NCBI RefSeq assembly: GCF_029784155.1
Contig: NC_073692.1
Location: 19,098,126 to 19,162,125, forward strand
Direction: 5' to 3'
DNA from: Uranotaenia lowii
Taxonomy: Eukaryota > Arthropoda > Insecta > Diptera > Culicidae
DNA length: 64,000 nt
Shown here: positions 11,113 through 22,252 of the stretch, one piece after another
Position numbering within the stretch: position 1 is the stretch's first letter
Layout: each line of letters begins with the position of its first letter
The notes under the pieces: model-generated
The model's database searches: none
The model's input: only the letters and a program-made list of their open reading frames with translations
Told to the model about the DNA's origin: nothing
Made by a program: the position numbers and the translations under genes

Positions 11113-12612
11113 TGGAACATGAAGCTATAGCAATAATTTCAGCCAGATATTCTAATTTATAGAAACTAATATTTATTCGAATTCCATAAGATGAAAAAAA
11201 ATAAACTGCTTCTTGAGCTGCCTCGTTTTTTTTAAGCAACAACATTAAATGGACCATGCAAATCTAATATTGTAGATTGCGAAGAAATGGCTCCTACCCA
11301 GCAGAAAGTAATCCATCTTTTTCCGGGGATGATAGTACTAAGAGCACAAAGTGCTCTTTAATGGTTCCATCGGTTAAAAAAAAGAACTTTTCCCGCTGCA
11401 CCCATCCACTACAAATATTATCCCAAAGCGTTTCAGTTTACTTTTCAACAGCATAATAAATTAACATTTCTGTTAGCCCCTCAGCTACGATAATAACGAG
11501 CTTCAACGTTTTAGTTCTGTGCTTAACTAATTTTTGCTTGATTCTAACGACTGGAAAAAAGACATTTTGATAAACGTTTAAATGTATAACAATATCATTA
11601 AAGCTGAGGAGGAATGCCTTAAATTATTTAAGCGTTGTCCAAAAAAAAAAAAAATACAAAAAAACATTTCATTCGTTCTTAAAAATTAATTCTTTTTTAC
11701 TAGCTTTGAGAGTTCCACAATTTACTGGGGTAGATTAAAAGTTTTTCTCATTGAGCCAGCAGTTCGTTTTTTTTCTGTTTTTTTAACGAAAAATAAATTC
11801 AATTTACGAGTGGGTGTGCTCTCTTGAGAACCAACCGACCGACCGACCGACCAAGGTCAGTCGGGAAGTCAAATACTAAAAACAAACACCCTCATTCGGA
11901 ACAGAACCAGATTCATCCATCGCCGCCGGCGGCCGCCAGTAATTAATCCAACTTATATGGAGCTCCAATCCGAATGAGTTCCCACTGTTTGTGTGGACCC
12001 CCATTTGAATCGAAAGATTTTTACCCGACTTAAGAAAAACTGCACTTTTCTGCAACCGGTATCTTTCTGTTCACTGCAGGTTGCTATCTTCGGTCGCCAT
12101 TTGTTGTCTTGTCATATTTGCGTTTTGACACCAGCAGTAGCTGCAGCAGGTTGTCAATTAATTAGCGATTCGATGAGATGGCAGAGAATCGGTGTGGCGG
12201 CTATCTTTGTGAGGCCATGAGTAGCTAGGCGTTCTTCGAGAAGGATTCTAATCTGTTGAATAAACAATATCGAAAAGGCATCGATTTGGTGTTCTTCGGT
12301 GGGAAGGTTATCTGAGGCATTAATGCGTGTTTTTTTGTTTCGAATAAAATCCTACTAACTAAACCACCTATAATTTTCACTTTATGGTAAAAAATATTAA
12401 TTTTTAACATTCCTGAAAATTTGTTGCGTGGCAACATATGCCCCCGAAGCTTATTAGCAATATCGTTAGTAATAAAAGCGGAACTCTTCAAAATTATTAA
12501 ATAACTCAGTGTAAGCGGCGCTGTTTGACCTAAGATCGAAAGGGCGTTATGGTCAGCAAAACTTCGTTAGGATTATAGCATTAATCTTCATAAAAAGCTA
12601 AAACGCATTCTA
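11113..12612. other. No recognised gene; short (ACCG)n run
   Basis: No coding region is recognised. A short tetranucleotide run (ACCG)5 occurs at 11831-11853, followed by a GC-rich CGCCGCCGGCGGCCGCC patch near 11920. Confidence 0.5.
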
Positions 12613-13406
12613 CAGGGTGACAAAAAAGTCCGGTCACACAGAAAAATCTAAATATTTCAAAGAATAAGAAGAAAATCTGAATCTGGTTTTCATAGCTTTA
12701 TTAAGTAACTCATAAAGATACTTCACAGAGGATATCTCGGAATTACACCATCTTTATCTGATCGAACCAACTTCAGACGTCTCGGAAAGTCGTCGCAAGC
12801 GGCGCGCACCTGCTCCATCGGCATCTCGTCCCAGATTTTCGTGATAACTCGCTTGAATTGCTCCAAATTTGTTATTTCATAGTCGTTCAGCTTCGACATC
12901 ATGTATCCCCACCCCACACGAAATAATCCAGTGGATTCAGATCCGGAGACGACGGAGGCCATTCATTCTTCGAAATGAAATCGGTCAAGTTTTTCTCACA
13001 CCACGCCTGAACAACCTTTGCGGTGTGGGATGCTGGGCCATCTGTCTGGAAGCAAGACTGACGTCTTATTTTGGAACCGGGAAACATTCAGCTTGTCCGC
13101 AGGAGCTTGCTGGAGGCTCACACTCCAAACTCGATCATTTTGGCGATTGAATGTTTGCTCCAAAAAGAACAGTTTCTCGTCCGAAAAATGAATCTCGTCA
13201 TCTGCGCGCCAAACCGAGCATCGATAATAGCTGCCCTTAACTCTACCATGGCTCACAACTCAAACAAACTGCACAGAAACGAAACTCTGCCACTTTGGGC
13301 AGCAGAGTTAGCCCTTTCATTTGACATATAGAAGGCACCAGAGAGATGCAACGTGTAGGCTACAGGCGACCCCAAAAAAGTTTGACCGGACTTTTTTGTC
13401 ACCCTG
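12613..13406 (-). mobile_element. maT-like Tc1/mariner element (DD37D), deleted
   Basis: A 794-bp element with terminal inverted repeats at 12613-12637 and 13382-13406 beginning CAGGGTGACAAAAAAGTCCG; the first 24 bases match perfectly. TA flanks both ends (12611-12612 and 13407-13408). The transposase fragment runs on the minus strand. Full-length relatives are about 1.3 kb, so roughly 500 bp are missing. It is non-autonomous. Confidence 0.88.
12735..13256 (-). pseudogene. maT-like transposase fragment
   Basis: Read on the minus strand, the order is: first catalytic Asp in IHFSDEKLFFLEQTFNRQND, then a junction near RFQNKTSV where about 45-50 residues are lost, then FQTDGPASHTAKVVQAWCEK with the second Asp, and WPPSSPDLNPLDYFVWG with the third Asp. 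Exactly 37 residues separate the second and third Asp, hence DD37D. The C-terminus (MMSKLNDYEITNLEQFKRVI ... DEMPMEQVRAACDDF) is intact to about 12735. The helix-turn-helix N-terminal half is absent, and one frameshift lies near 12920. Confidence 0.83.
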
Positions 13407-13439
13407 TATGCATCACCAGAACTCTAATAAAAAGAATTG

Positions 13440-13735
13440 CCAACCTTATTTTTCAAAAATCAGGGAACTGGTGAAATAGAAATAAGGCTGCGTCAAAGTA
13501 ACGGAAATTTCGTTCAAAGTGATAACATCTTTTTTTTGTCGACGCTTCACATTTTCACTTTTTCACTTAAGCAATGGTCCTAATCCAGTTCCTAATTACC
13601 CATTTTCCATCACATTCGCAAAAACCAGGCATATTTTCAAAAATCAGGGAAATTCAATGGTTTATCAGGTTGTCAAGCTGAGCTTCGAAAAATCAGGCAA
13701 ATCGTGGAAAATCAGACACATTGGCATCTCTAATA
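13440..13735. repeat. AAAATCAGG-rich dispersed repeat
   Basis: The segment opens with TTGCCAACCTTATTTTTCAA and closes with ACATTGGCATCTC, a weak inverted end, and contains several AAAATCAGG motifs. The same motif set recurs at 44047-44830. It is probably a degenerate TIR element, not coding. Confidence 0.45.
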
Positions 13736-14514
13736 ATAAAGCTAGAATCTGGCTATTTGGCCGTCATCATGACCAATTTTTTAATCTTCGGTATAATCAT
13801 AATGCTTTAAATTTTTGGCGATCGAAGCTTTTATAAATATTTTATAAAACATGTTAGCAATTTTGTTTTTTTTTCTCGATTCATCAAGTTCTCCGATTTA
13901 TTTTTTTTATTTTTTCAGCAACCGTGATGGTTGAGATATGAACTGGTAAAATTAATAACAAAAAAGAAAGGGTTGACCTCATATTATGAGTATCTTTTCT
14001 ACTGCCAGTCAAGTTTTTAGGTAAAATGTGTATGAAAGAGTAACTTAAAGCAAATGCGCCTTGTCAAATCTCTAGAATATTGAAATTTCAATGAAAACTT
14101 TATTTTTATGGGAAAAAAAATTAATAGTAGAATAGAATAGAATTTATTGAATTTAATAGAATTTATTGAAAATAGCCCTGAAAAAGTACATTTCCAAATA
14201 CTTGCCATTGTGAATCCACCAACATGGCGTTATTTAGTGCCCTTCGATTTTTCAACCAATTGATCCAAACCATTGATCTATTCAATGCTTAAAATATTTA
14301 TTATGGTCAGATAAATGGCTAATTGGTTTTATAATGATTTTATGAGAGCCATATAAATAGCTAAAATTTGACGTTTTTCTCGCAAGCCAACGCAAGCGTA
14401 GGATGAGTTCCTCTTTTCTGAGTTTTTAATCATTAGTACAGTAAATGAGGACAGATTTGAGAGGGGGATTGGTTGTGAATGGTGGAATGATATCATGAGT
14501 TGAAGTCGAATTTT
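13736..14514. other. No recognised gene
   Basis: AT-rich. A short imperfect direct repeat of AATAGAATTTATTGAA lies at 14131-14170. Nothing else is recognised. Confidence 0.5.
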
Positions 14515-15115
14515 GTTTCTGACGCCATCTTGAAATCCAAGATGGTGGCTTCCGCTAAACCTTAAAATGTTGTAAATGACTTAAAATCGCATGATATTCG
14601 CACAATACGCGTATTGGGTGAAAGGGCTGAATGAGTAGAATACGAATTTCTCTATCTGACACTATCTTGAAATCCAAGATGGCGGCTTCCGCTAAATTTT
14701 AAAATTCTGTAAATGACTAAAAATCGCATGAATCCCTCAAAATATGAATATTGGGTGAAAGGGATAAACTAGAAGAAGTCAAATTTCGCTATCTGACATC
14801 ATCTTGAAATCCAATTTTCACTTTCACTGATCTTTAAAATGATGTAAAGACTAAAAATCGCATGAAACTCCCACAATGTGGGTATTTTGTGAATGGGCTA
14901 AACTATAAGAAATCAAATTTCTTTTTCTGACGTTATCTTGCAATCTAAGATGGCGGCTTCCGCTAAACTTTAATATGCTATTAATCACTGAAAAACGCAT
15001 GAAAGCCCCACAATATGTATAATGGATGAAAGGACTAAACTAGAAGAACTTGAATTTTTCTTTCTCACGCCATCTTGAAATCCAAGATGGCCGTTTCTAC
15101 GTAAGTTTAACACGT
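14515..15115. repeat. Tandem repeat, ~137-bp unit, about 4.5 copies
   Basis: Units start at the motif ATCTTGAAATCCAAGATGG, seen at about 14528, 14663, 14802, 14934 and 15071, a spacing of 132-139 bp. Each unit also contains GGCGGCTTCCGCTAAA, AAAATCGCATGAA and TATTGGGTGAAAGGG. The ATCTTG/CAAGAT pair forms a short hairpin in most units. A sixth, partial unit lies at 15560-15615. Confidence 0.85.
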
Positions 15116-16082
15116 TCGTCGCCATGGGACCAATATTCGTGTGACGGGTGTATTTCCTAAGCCCCGTCACATCAAAAAGCGGATGACGCTCTCTTACTCA
15201 AGTTATCCGCTCAGTTTAGCAACACGTTGCAAATTAAGAAGTTTCCCCCTTTATTTTCTCGCTTCGAGGATTTCTTTGGGCCTAGCTAGTTAAACTGCCA
15301 AAATGAGCGTGGCGACGAGCGTGTTAAAATCAAGGGATTCAAATCAAGAAATAATTCTTTGCATTTGGAGTGGTAATGATCAAAGTTCCACAACTGCTTC
15401 ACAAATTGCAACAATTTGCAACAATTAGCACATTTTCACTCTCTCTGAGCACTGGTTTCTCTCATTTGAACTCAACAAATTGCCACAAATTCAATCATTG
15501 GCTGCACAATTTGTGTGATCATTGACGAATTTTCTCTCTTCATTTCCGTTCCCCGGTTAAAATGCTGTTAGTCACTGAAATTCGCATGAAATCCCCACAA
15601 TATTGGTATTGGGCGGCGATTGAAATGCTCTTGCTCAAGCGGTTGAGCATTAAAACTCTTGAATTTTGAGAGCGAAGAAAGCTGAGAGCCAGATTTCGCC
15701 CACCAAATAAATGCTCAAGTTAAGCTAATACCTCATCTGTCTCTAAGAGACAAGGTTTTACATTTTGATCTGAGTATGTTAGCTCAAGGTGCCGAAATTT
15801 CGTGAGCTTGCTGAATTAGCAAAATTTTAACACTTAAGCTATATGATGTGTATTGTGAAAATGATGAAATCTTTTCCAATTCGAGGGAAAAAAATATATG
15901 GGCTGCATTTGTTAGAAAGCCTGATTTTGAAATACCTAATAAATTGATTTTAATCTTTTGTTCGATTGTCCAGAAAACATTTGTATTGTTATTTTCTTAT
16001 GCTGTTTCAATATACGTTCCATATACATTATAAAAAGATCGTGTGAAAGTTGAAAAAACCTACCAGAGTGAAGGCAATATAC
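15116..16082. other. No recognised gene
   Basis: No domain is seen. It includes the partial satellite unit at 15560-15615 and AT-rich sequence. Confidence 0.5.
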
Positions 16083-16259
16083 ATACATAAATTTTATTTC
16101 TTTCTCAAGCGAAGTACACCAATTGAGCGTAATCCAACACCTTATTCTTACGTATCGGAAGAACACAAGAGAGCGCTAGATTTAGCTCTCAAAGCCTTTA
16201 AATCGTTGCCAGAGGCAAAGTTACTCGTCAATGTTACTCAATTCCCATCTGATTTTTAG
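16083..16259 (+). CDS. Possible orphan coding fragment, function unknown
   Basis: A frame running to the TAG at 16257-16259 ends with EEHKRALDLALKAFKSLPEA followed by KLLVNVTQFPSDF. Its composition is more protein-like than the surrounding AT-rich DNA. The frame is preceded by a good 3' splice site (a pyrimidine stretch then CTCAAG, ending ~16110), so it could be a short terminal exon. It could equally be a relic of a transposon or retrocopy. I recognise no family and no partner exon, and would not assign a function. Confidence 0.25.
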   Translation: MHKFYFFLKRSTPIERNPTPYSYVSEEHKRALDLALKAFKSLPEAKLLVNVTQFPSDF

Positions 16260-18566
16260 TCATCTGGATGCACTGCTGATTACAAAGAGATTACACTTGA
16301 AGCCTGCGCGGGAGCAAAACCTTTTCAAAATTTACAAGCAACTGATTTAAACTGACTTCAGACGACATTTTATACGATCTTTTCTCTATGCAGTTGGAAT
16401 TGTGATTCGCAACACCATTTTAAACGACTTAGGTTATCATTAATAAGCATGATTATTTTAATTATCACTAAAATAAATTTTCGGTCAAACTACATTGCCT
16501 TTCTGATTTGGTACAAAATTGGTTCTTTTTTTTATTAGAGACTTTCGGCCTGATTCGTTAGAACCTAAGAACGTACCACCCCAAAAGCTTGGTTGTGATC
16601 ACACTTTTCGTTCGTTTTATTCACTTGTTATCAATTAATTTAAGCTTATTCGTAACTCTTAGAACTGACCCCCTAACAACTATGTTGTAATCGTCGAAAA
16701 ATCCTGGGAAAAAAGGTTTCAACCAATTGCGCAACACCCTTCATACCTGGCTAGCTATCTGCGGTGCATAATCTCCCACATAAAATGTGCTGCTCCACAC
16801 GTTATGCTGCACACCCACGTTCATTCTCTGTCGAATTCGGACGCATCGCCCGTCGTTCACATGTGTGTGCGCATTACCTTTTTCCGGTTTACACGGTAAT
16901 CGATTGCACTTTCAAACGTTCCCTTCCAATAAATAGCAAAAAAGGCAGTCAAAACTGATGCCTAGCGATCGGTCGAATGGGTGGAAAAATGAATGAATGA
17001 ATGAACGAGCAATTGACTGACTGAGACGCCGTACACGGAAACCCCAATATGGTAAATGCGAAAATTTGAATAAATGAAAGTTTACGTCACAGATGAGTCT
17101 AAGGGTTTTTTTTTTTGTTGTCGTCTGCTCAGCTCTGTAACGGCTAGCCTTAACTAAACCGCTCACTTACTTGTCGAATGGTCGATTATGTGTTTTTTGA
17201 GAGCGGCGAATAATCCGCTTGCTAAAAGGAGGTTTGCGTAGCTCAATGGTGCTTAATGGTCGTTAAAAGGTTCGAAGTTGCAGAATACTGCACTTATTCA
17301 AATCCAAAACTCGGGGCACGACGAAAAGACGCTTTCGGGTGGGCTTTTGGTAAAGTGAGAAACCTTCGGTTTGACATAGTAGGTACGTATCACTTTTCGA
17401 AATGGAATATCCACATGAACCACTTTAAGTGGTTTATGATTCCAGCTGAGATTGTCTGAGCAATCCGAATTGGACCCTTTAGGTAAAATGTTTGGCGACG
17501 AACCCATAAGCTCGTATGCCTCGACGAATGCTTGGGTGTAAAATCAACAAACATTTCCCTGCATTTGGAACGCTTGGGGCTGTTTTTCTCCATACCAACA
17601 ATCAAAATATGTTGTCACTGCGTGCGGTAAGAAATCGGGAAAGGCACCCCGCAAATAAATAACACTCGCATCAACTTGATGATGTTCTCACATTTTGGCG
17701 ATTCTGTGTGGGCTCGAATGGTTTTTTTTCCAGGAGCGCCCATTCAAAAAGTATTGTTTTCATTCTTCACCCGCCCATTGTATCGACCCCATCACGTTAC
17801 AACTTCATTTTTGAATCAAAATAAGCTACTTAAACCACTCAAATTGACTCCCCATGGAATGTCAATAGCTACTACTGGAGCCCACTGTCTGCATTTATTT
17901 TCTCGCCATCAATCCGGTTCTCTTGGGCACCTCAAGCTCATTATTTCGCGCCGAGAGATAATTTCAGGCCCACGGATACAATTGATCTTTCAGAAGCAAA
18001 TGTGTCTTCGATAGCCTCGGTTACGCCCAGGCTTGGTAATTTAATCATTATAGCTTAGATACCTATTACCTAGATACACCCTATAAAGTGTGTGTGCAAA
18101 CATGCATGCATACGTTCATCGAAAATCGATCGTCGATCGGAGGGCATCAAAACAATAATTTTTCAATGAATATTACCTACATACTGTGGTTTGTGAATGG
18201 AATTTCAATGGCTCTAGCTAATGAAAGCAATCAAGCAAATGTCAAGTTCGTTCTATTTGGCTTCCTTAAATTTTTGGGTGCAAAGCTCGGAAATCATATG
18301 ATAAGTTAACTATGCAAAGTTTTCCTTCTATGGCGATCGTCAATAAAGTTACGGTTATACTAAGGACTTATTTAAAAAAACTAATAAGAACTTAGCGATA
18401 GTAGTTAACTTCTTGCCAACATTACACTTAACAAATTAAACAGTTAATAAGGGGGCACATTAACTGAAAAGATTTTGGAAAATAATTTTTATTGTTCACC
18501 GTAACACTAGTCAATTTCTTTTACCCCAGTCGCAACCAAGATTATTTTGCTAGGATGCAGAGGTAA
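16260..18566. other. No recognised gene
   Basis: Several open frames overlap on both strands at 17256-17605 and 17676-18014 but show no motifs. A short (GAAT)n run lies near 16990-17005. At 17238-17275 there are A-box-like TAGCTCAATGG and B-box-like GGTTCGAAG motifs, but the spacing is too short for a tRNA. Confidence 0.45.
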
Positions 18567-19115
18567 CCCAGCAAACATTTACCAGACGAAAAGATTGTAT
18601 TAAACTTACCAAAATAGCATATAGCTACAAAAGTGGAGGCGATATATCTACAATGACAAGATTCCAGCGATTCGATTTTTCCACAAAAAGCAAAATAAAC
18701 GAAAAAAAATATTCCCGATCGAGATTTGAACTTCAGTCCTTCGAATTGGCTGTCCGATACCTTACCACGATGCCAACTCTTCAGTTGATATGATCCACGC
18801 TATAGCTCTGTGAGATTCTACTTTTACGAACCGGTCAAAGGTGGAGACGGGATAGAGCGTCAATTGAAGGACAGGACATTTACCGTAAATCAGTTCACTC
18901 AAATCGTAAATGTTGAATTAGCATAATCTCAACTTTTTGGAGACATATTTAAGAATTGACTAAACTGCTATCCGATTCAACATTTTTTTGGGCAAAGCTT
19001 GTCGTAAATAAATGATAGAAAATCACTCAATACCAACTTGTTTACGATGGTTATTGAAAATGTCTTGATATTCGATTTGGATTATCATTTCTATTACGAT
19101 TTCATGTTAGCTGGG
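18567..19115 (+). mobile_element. MITE with CCCAGC(A/T)AACAT ends, long copy
   Basis: A 549-bp element bounded by CCCAGCAAACAT and its near-inverse ATGTTAGCTGGG. A 325-bp copy lies at 44897-45221 in the same orientation, with matching motifs AAAAGATTGTATTAAACTTA, GTGGAGGCGATATATCTACA and TTATTGAAAATGTCTT. The long copy has ~260 extra bp (about 18670-18928) that include a tRNA-like segment. No target-site duplication is clear. It has no coding capacity and the superfamily is undecided. Confidence 0.72.
18714..18777 (-). repeat. tRNA-like segment inside the MITE
   Basis: On the minus strand it reads TGGCATCGTGGTAAGG (A-box-like), then GTATCGGAC, then AAGTTCAAATCTCG (B-box-like), then a T-rich stretch. 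The layout matches that at 52203-52270. It is too imperfect for a functional tRNA and more likely a tRNA-derived promoter piece of a SINE captured by the element. Confidence 0.55.
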
Positions 19116-19177
19116 AACTTCTGTCCTAAATAATGCACAAAATATATCATTCATCCCTTTATCTTTTTTCCAATCTA

Positions 19178-19450
19178 ACCATTGACTACTAGGACGTGGC
19201 CGGCGCCGTTATTGACGTTCAAAGAGAGAGCATCAGTTTTGTGCAGTATGAATGAGCGGCTAATCCCAAGCACCATTCATTTGACCTCTGAATCACGGAG
19301 TAGCAACCACCAGCGATCGTGGAACTCGAAGTGATTGTAATCACAATTGATTTTGGAACAAGTAATGCTTACTATTTTCTTAAACCATGCATTTCCGGTT
19401 TTACTGTTCAAGATAAATGTGGGTAGTCAATCAAGCTAAGCTAAGCTAAG
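19178..19450 (-). repeat. Inverted copy of the 4560-4882 repeat
   Basis: Reverse-complement match to 4560-4882, carrying the GCCGGCGCCGTTATTGACGT, TTTGTGCAGTATGAATGAG and CACGGAGTAGCAACC landmarks. It lacks ~20 bp present in the other copy after the GTGATT motif. Its end carries AAGCTAAGCTAAGCTAAG. Confidence 0.6.
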
Positions 19451-19744
19451 ATTATTGTTTTCCTTCCATGGCGATCGTCAATAAATGTTCACGATATGAG
19501 ATAGCTCTGTCCCAATGTCTGAACACAAACAACTGTGTAACAAGATTTTTTGCTTGCGTTTTGCTAAGAGAAAGCTGTTGGCGCCTTGAATGATGATCAC
19601 TCAGAACGTTAATCCGAAAACACTTTCCTACCAGAGCCATCCATATAAGTTGAACTGTAGTTTTTTACTTTTATCACATTCCCATTCTTCATAGAACCTT
19701 CATAAAATTAGCCATATTTTTTTTCAAATTTTTATACAAATTGA

Positions 19745-19830
19745 TAGGAATCAAGAGAGAGTTTTAGGAATCAAGAGTTGATAAGAATCAAGAGAGAGTT
19801 TTAGGAATCAAGAGAGATAGACCCATTTAA
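19745..19830. repeat. Short tandem repeat, ~20-bp GGAATCAAGAGAGAGTTTTA
   Basis: Four imperfect units of GGAATCAAGAGAGAGTTTTA. Just after it, a GTGTC(G/A)(A/T)ATTGACA motif occurs twice, about 125 bp apart (19849 and 19971). Confidence 0.7.
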
Positions 19831-20223
19831 GGCGAGAAGTGTCGAATTGACACTCAGGGTCTGATTAGAAAAGTTTTTTGTTTAGACTTTCAGGGTTCGT
19901 CCTTAAAAAAATTAATCATGCCAAATTAAAGATTTTATGAATAAAAATAAAAGTCATCAAACTTCCAATAGTGTCATATTGACATTCAAGAGCCGATAGA
20001 GTTACTAAAAGAGCTAAGATTTTTTTGGCAATTTTTTTTATCTCAGTCATTTGAGTTAGATATAAAAAAAACGAGGCAGCTTTTTTTTATATGAATGATC
20101 GTTTTTATTTCAAATTGATTTTTCAATCTACCCACATGGCGTCAAAAAACGGTAAAAAGTACATTGTAATTATTTGTTCTTCAGTTTCAGACAAACATTG
20201 ATTTTTAGAATGAGTCCTATATT

Positions 20224-20723
20224 TAAGCTTGCCAGATTGCCCGGATTTATCCGGGTTTGCCCGGATATTTGATGCAAAATTTCGAGAAAGTCCGGTCCGG
20301 CCCGGTTGCCCGGATATCGTGAAAAAAGTCCGGATATTGCCCGGATTTTTTCACAATTTTCACAAAGAAACCAAAAAAAATCAAAGTTTTTGAGTAAGTT
20401 TCAGCAAAATCGATTAACGGTATGGAAATTTTCAACGGTTGTTTCAAATAATTTCGCTGATTTACTTTTATAAACCTTTAAATATTTAAGTGTTCCAAAA
20501 ACTTTTTGGAAGTCTGCAATTACATTAATAAAATATTAATTTCATTTTTTTTGCATTTTTTCTTTGCTTTTATATATAATAACACCTAAATTTTGCCCGG
20601 TTTTTGCCAGGTTTTTGGATTTGAAAAATTGAAATCCATGCCCGGATTTTGCCAGTTTTTTTTTGAAAAAATGCCCGGAATTGCTAGGCCCGGATGAGAG
20701 TGGAAAAAATTCTGGCAACCTTA
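20224..20723 (+). mobile_element. hAT-type MITE, CCGGAT-rich family, copy 1
   Basis: A 500-bp element with 13-bp inverted ends (TAAGCTTGCCAGA and TCTGGCAACCTTA, one mismatch) and a perfect 8-bp target-site duplication CCTATATT (20216-20223 and 20724-20731). An 8-bp duplication is the hallmark of hAT transposons. Both ends are rich in CCCGGAT and CCGGGTTTGCCCGG words. Other copies lie at 26805-27049 (5' truncated), 36083-36530 and 45728-46164, all in the same orientation. No transposase is present. Confidence 0.85.
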
Positions 20724-20731
20724 CCTATATT

Positions 20732-21317
20732 ATTTAATTTGAATTAATGTGTTGAAGACTAAAACTAGGCTTGTTTTGAAAATCGTTTGACATAAAGTAA
20801 TTTTAAAACTGTGCGAAAAAAATCAACTCAAGATATTTTAATATGGGTTTAAATCATGAAAAAGAAACCTGCTCCCCGTGAGCCGTGCGTTTTTGTCGAA
20901 ACTGTTGAATTGTTTTTACTACATGAGCGGTCCGCAAAAACAAAAATCTACACACAAGTTGAGTCGTTGAATAAAAAGGTTGCTCACCCCAGGTTTAAAT
21001 CATTTATTTGACATTCGTCGGTTGACTAAACTGGTTAAGTTTGTGTATCATATTCAATTTTCAGATTTGTCGAATTCGAGCCGCTTGTTCTTTATTTTTG
21101 TCTTCATTCAAATTGTTGAGAAAAAAAGAGATTTTTTGTATCAAGATAAAATCCTCCGTGATGCCAGAAATAATTATGAAATTCTATTGAACTTTTTAAA
21201 AATAATTAAATTTTATTTCTATCAATATCAATATCATCGGCGTACATCTTTCAAGGATATTATGGCTAGCATCTTACAAATGCTAAAACCACCAGACCAC
21301 AGAAAGAGTACTATGTG
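20732..21317. other. No recognised gene
   Basis: Open frame 20980-21405 has no recognisable motif and runs through a tRNA-like repeat at its end, so I do not call it a gene. Confidence 0.45.
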
Positions 21318-21387
21318 TGCCGTGATTGGGATTCGATCTCATGGACTCTGGCTTAGAAGACTGGAACGCTATCCTCTAGGCCACGGC
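21318..21387 (-). repeat. tRNA-Arg(TCT)-like sequence, probable SINE head
   Basis: The minus strand reads GCCGTGGCCTAGAGGATAGC (A box), a CTTCTAA anticodon-loop-like segment, and GAGATCGAATCCCAATC (B box), ending CACGGC, which pairs with the first six bases. The order resembles a tRNA-Arg(UCU), but the D and T stems pair poorly. A tRNA-derived SINE or tRNA pseudogene fits best. Confidence 0.55.
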
Positions 21388-21683
21388 CGGCGATTAAAAA
21401 AATAAGATTAGTTAAGTTTGGGTGTTGAATTTTTACAATGCACAAAACCGATCATTGTTAGATACCTTCATAACCATTTCGAAAAAAAAAATTTCTATGC
21501 GATTAAATCAAACTACCATAATTTTTGGAAAAGCTGATCCAAAAAAATTTTAGAAGTATTTCCTGTGTGATGATTCTCCTCCTTTTATGGCGACCAGTAA
21601 AAAATTGTGTTATCCCTTTGCAACGTCGATTAATAAAAACCATTGAAATTTGGTTACTTTTTAGAATAAGTTCTAGTTAAGCT

Positions 21684-22252
21684 GGCCCCCTCTTCTCTTC
21701 CTTTTTGTTTACTGGGATCAGGGAAGAGTCTCAAACAACCATAGAGCCTTTTTCGTATCCAAATATCCTCCCATACCAAATTTAGTTTCATTTGCTCGAT
21801 TATTTCACCAACCATGCGAAAAATTGTATGGGAGCCCCCTCCCTCTTTGTGTTTCTCCAATGAAAGGTTGGAAAGGCTTCAAACCATCTTGGGAACATTA
21901 TACCCACGCATAAAAAAATTGATTCCCCTTACTGATCAGTTATGGAATATTGCAAAAATCTGTATGAGCACTTCCCCTCCTCTTATCCTCGCAATGCAAA
22001 TGGACATGAGCTTTAAACAATCATAGAACCTTTTCCCATATCCAAGTATCCTCCCAAGCTAATTTGGTTCCATTTGCTCGAATAGTTATCGATTTTTGCA
22101 ATAATAATTGTACGGGAGCCCCCCTCCCCCTTTCAATCTCCCCACTGGAAGAAAGGAGGGGTCTCAAATAATCATTGATACGATTCTCTTATCCAAAAAC
22201 CCTCACATGCCAAATCTGATTCCATTTGAATGACTAATTCTCGAGTTATTGA
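21684..22252. repeat. Tandem repeat, ~150-170-bp unit, about 3.5 copies
   Basis: Repeated landmarks are CAAACAATCATAGA(A/G)CCTTT, TATCCAA(A/G)TATCCTCCCA, TTCCATTTGCTCGA and GGGAGCCCCC(T/C)TCCC, seen at ~21740-21840, ~22015-22130 and ~22170-22240, with a weaker unit at 21885-22010. The array ends abruptly where the transposase remnant starts. Confidence 0.7.

Noticed and set aside
17223..17300. tRNA-like A and B box motifs (TAGCTCAATGG, GGTTCGAAG)
   Set aside because: Only ~19 bases separate the boxes and no acceptor stem forms, so not a tRNA gene.
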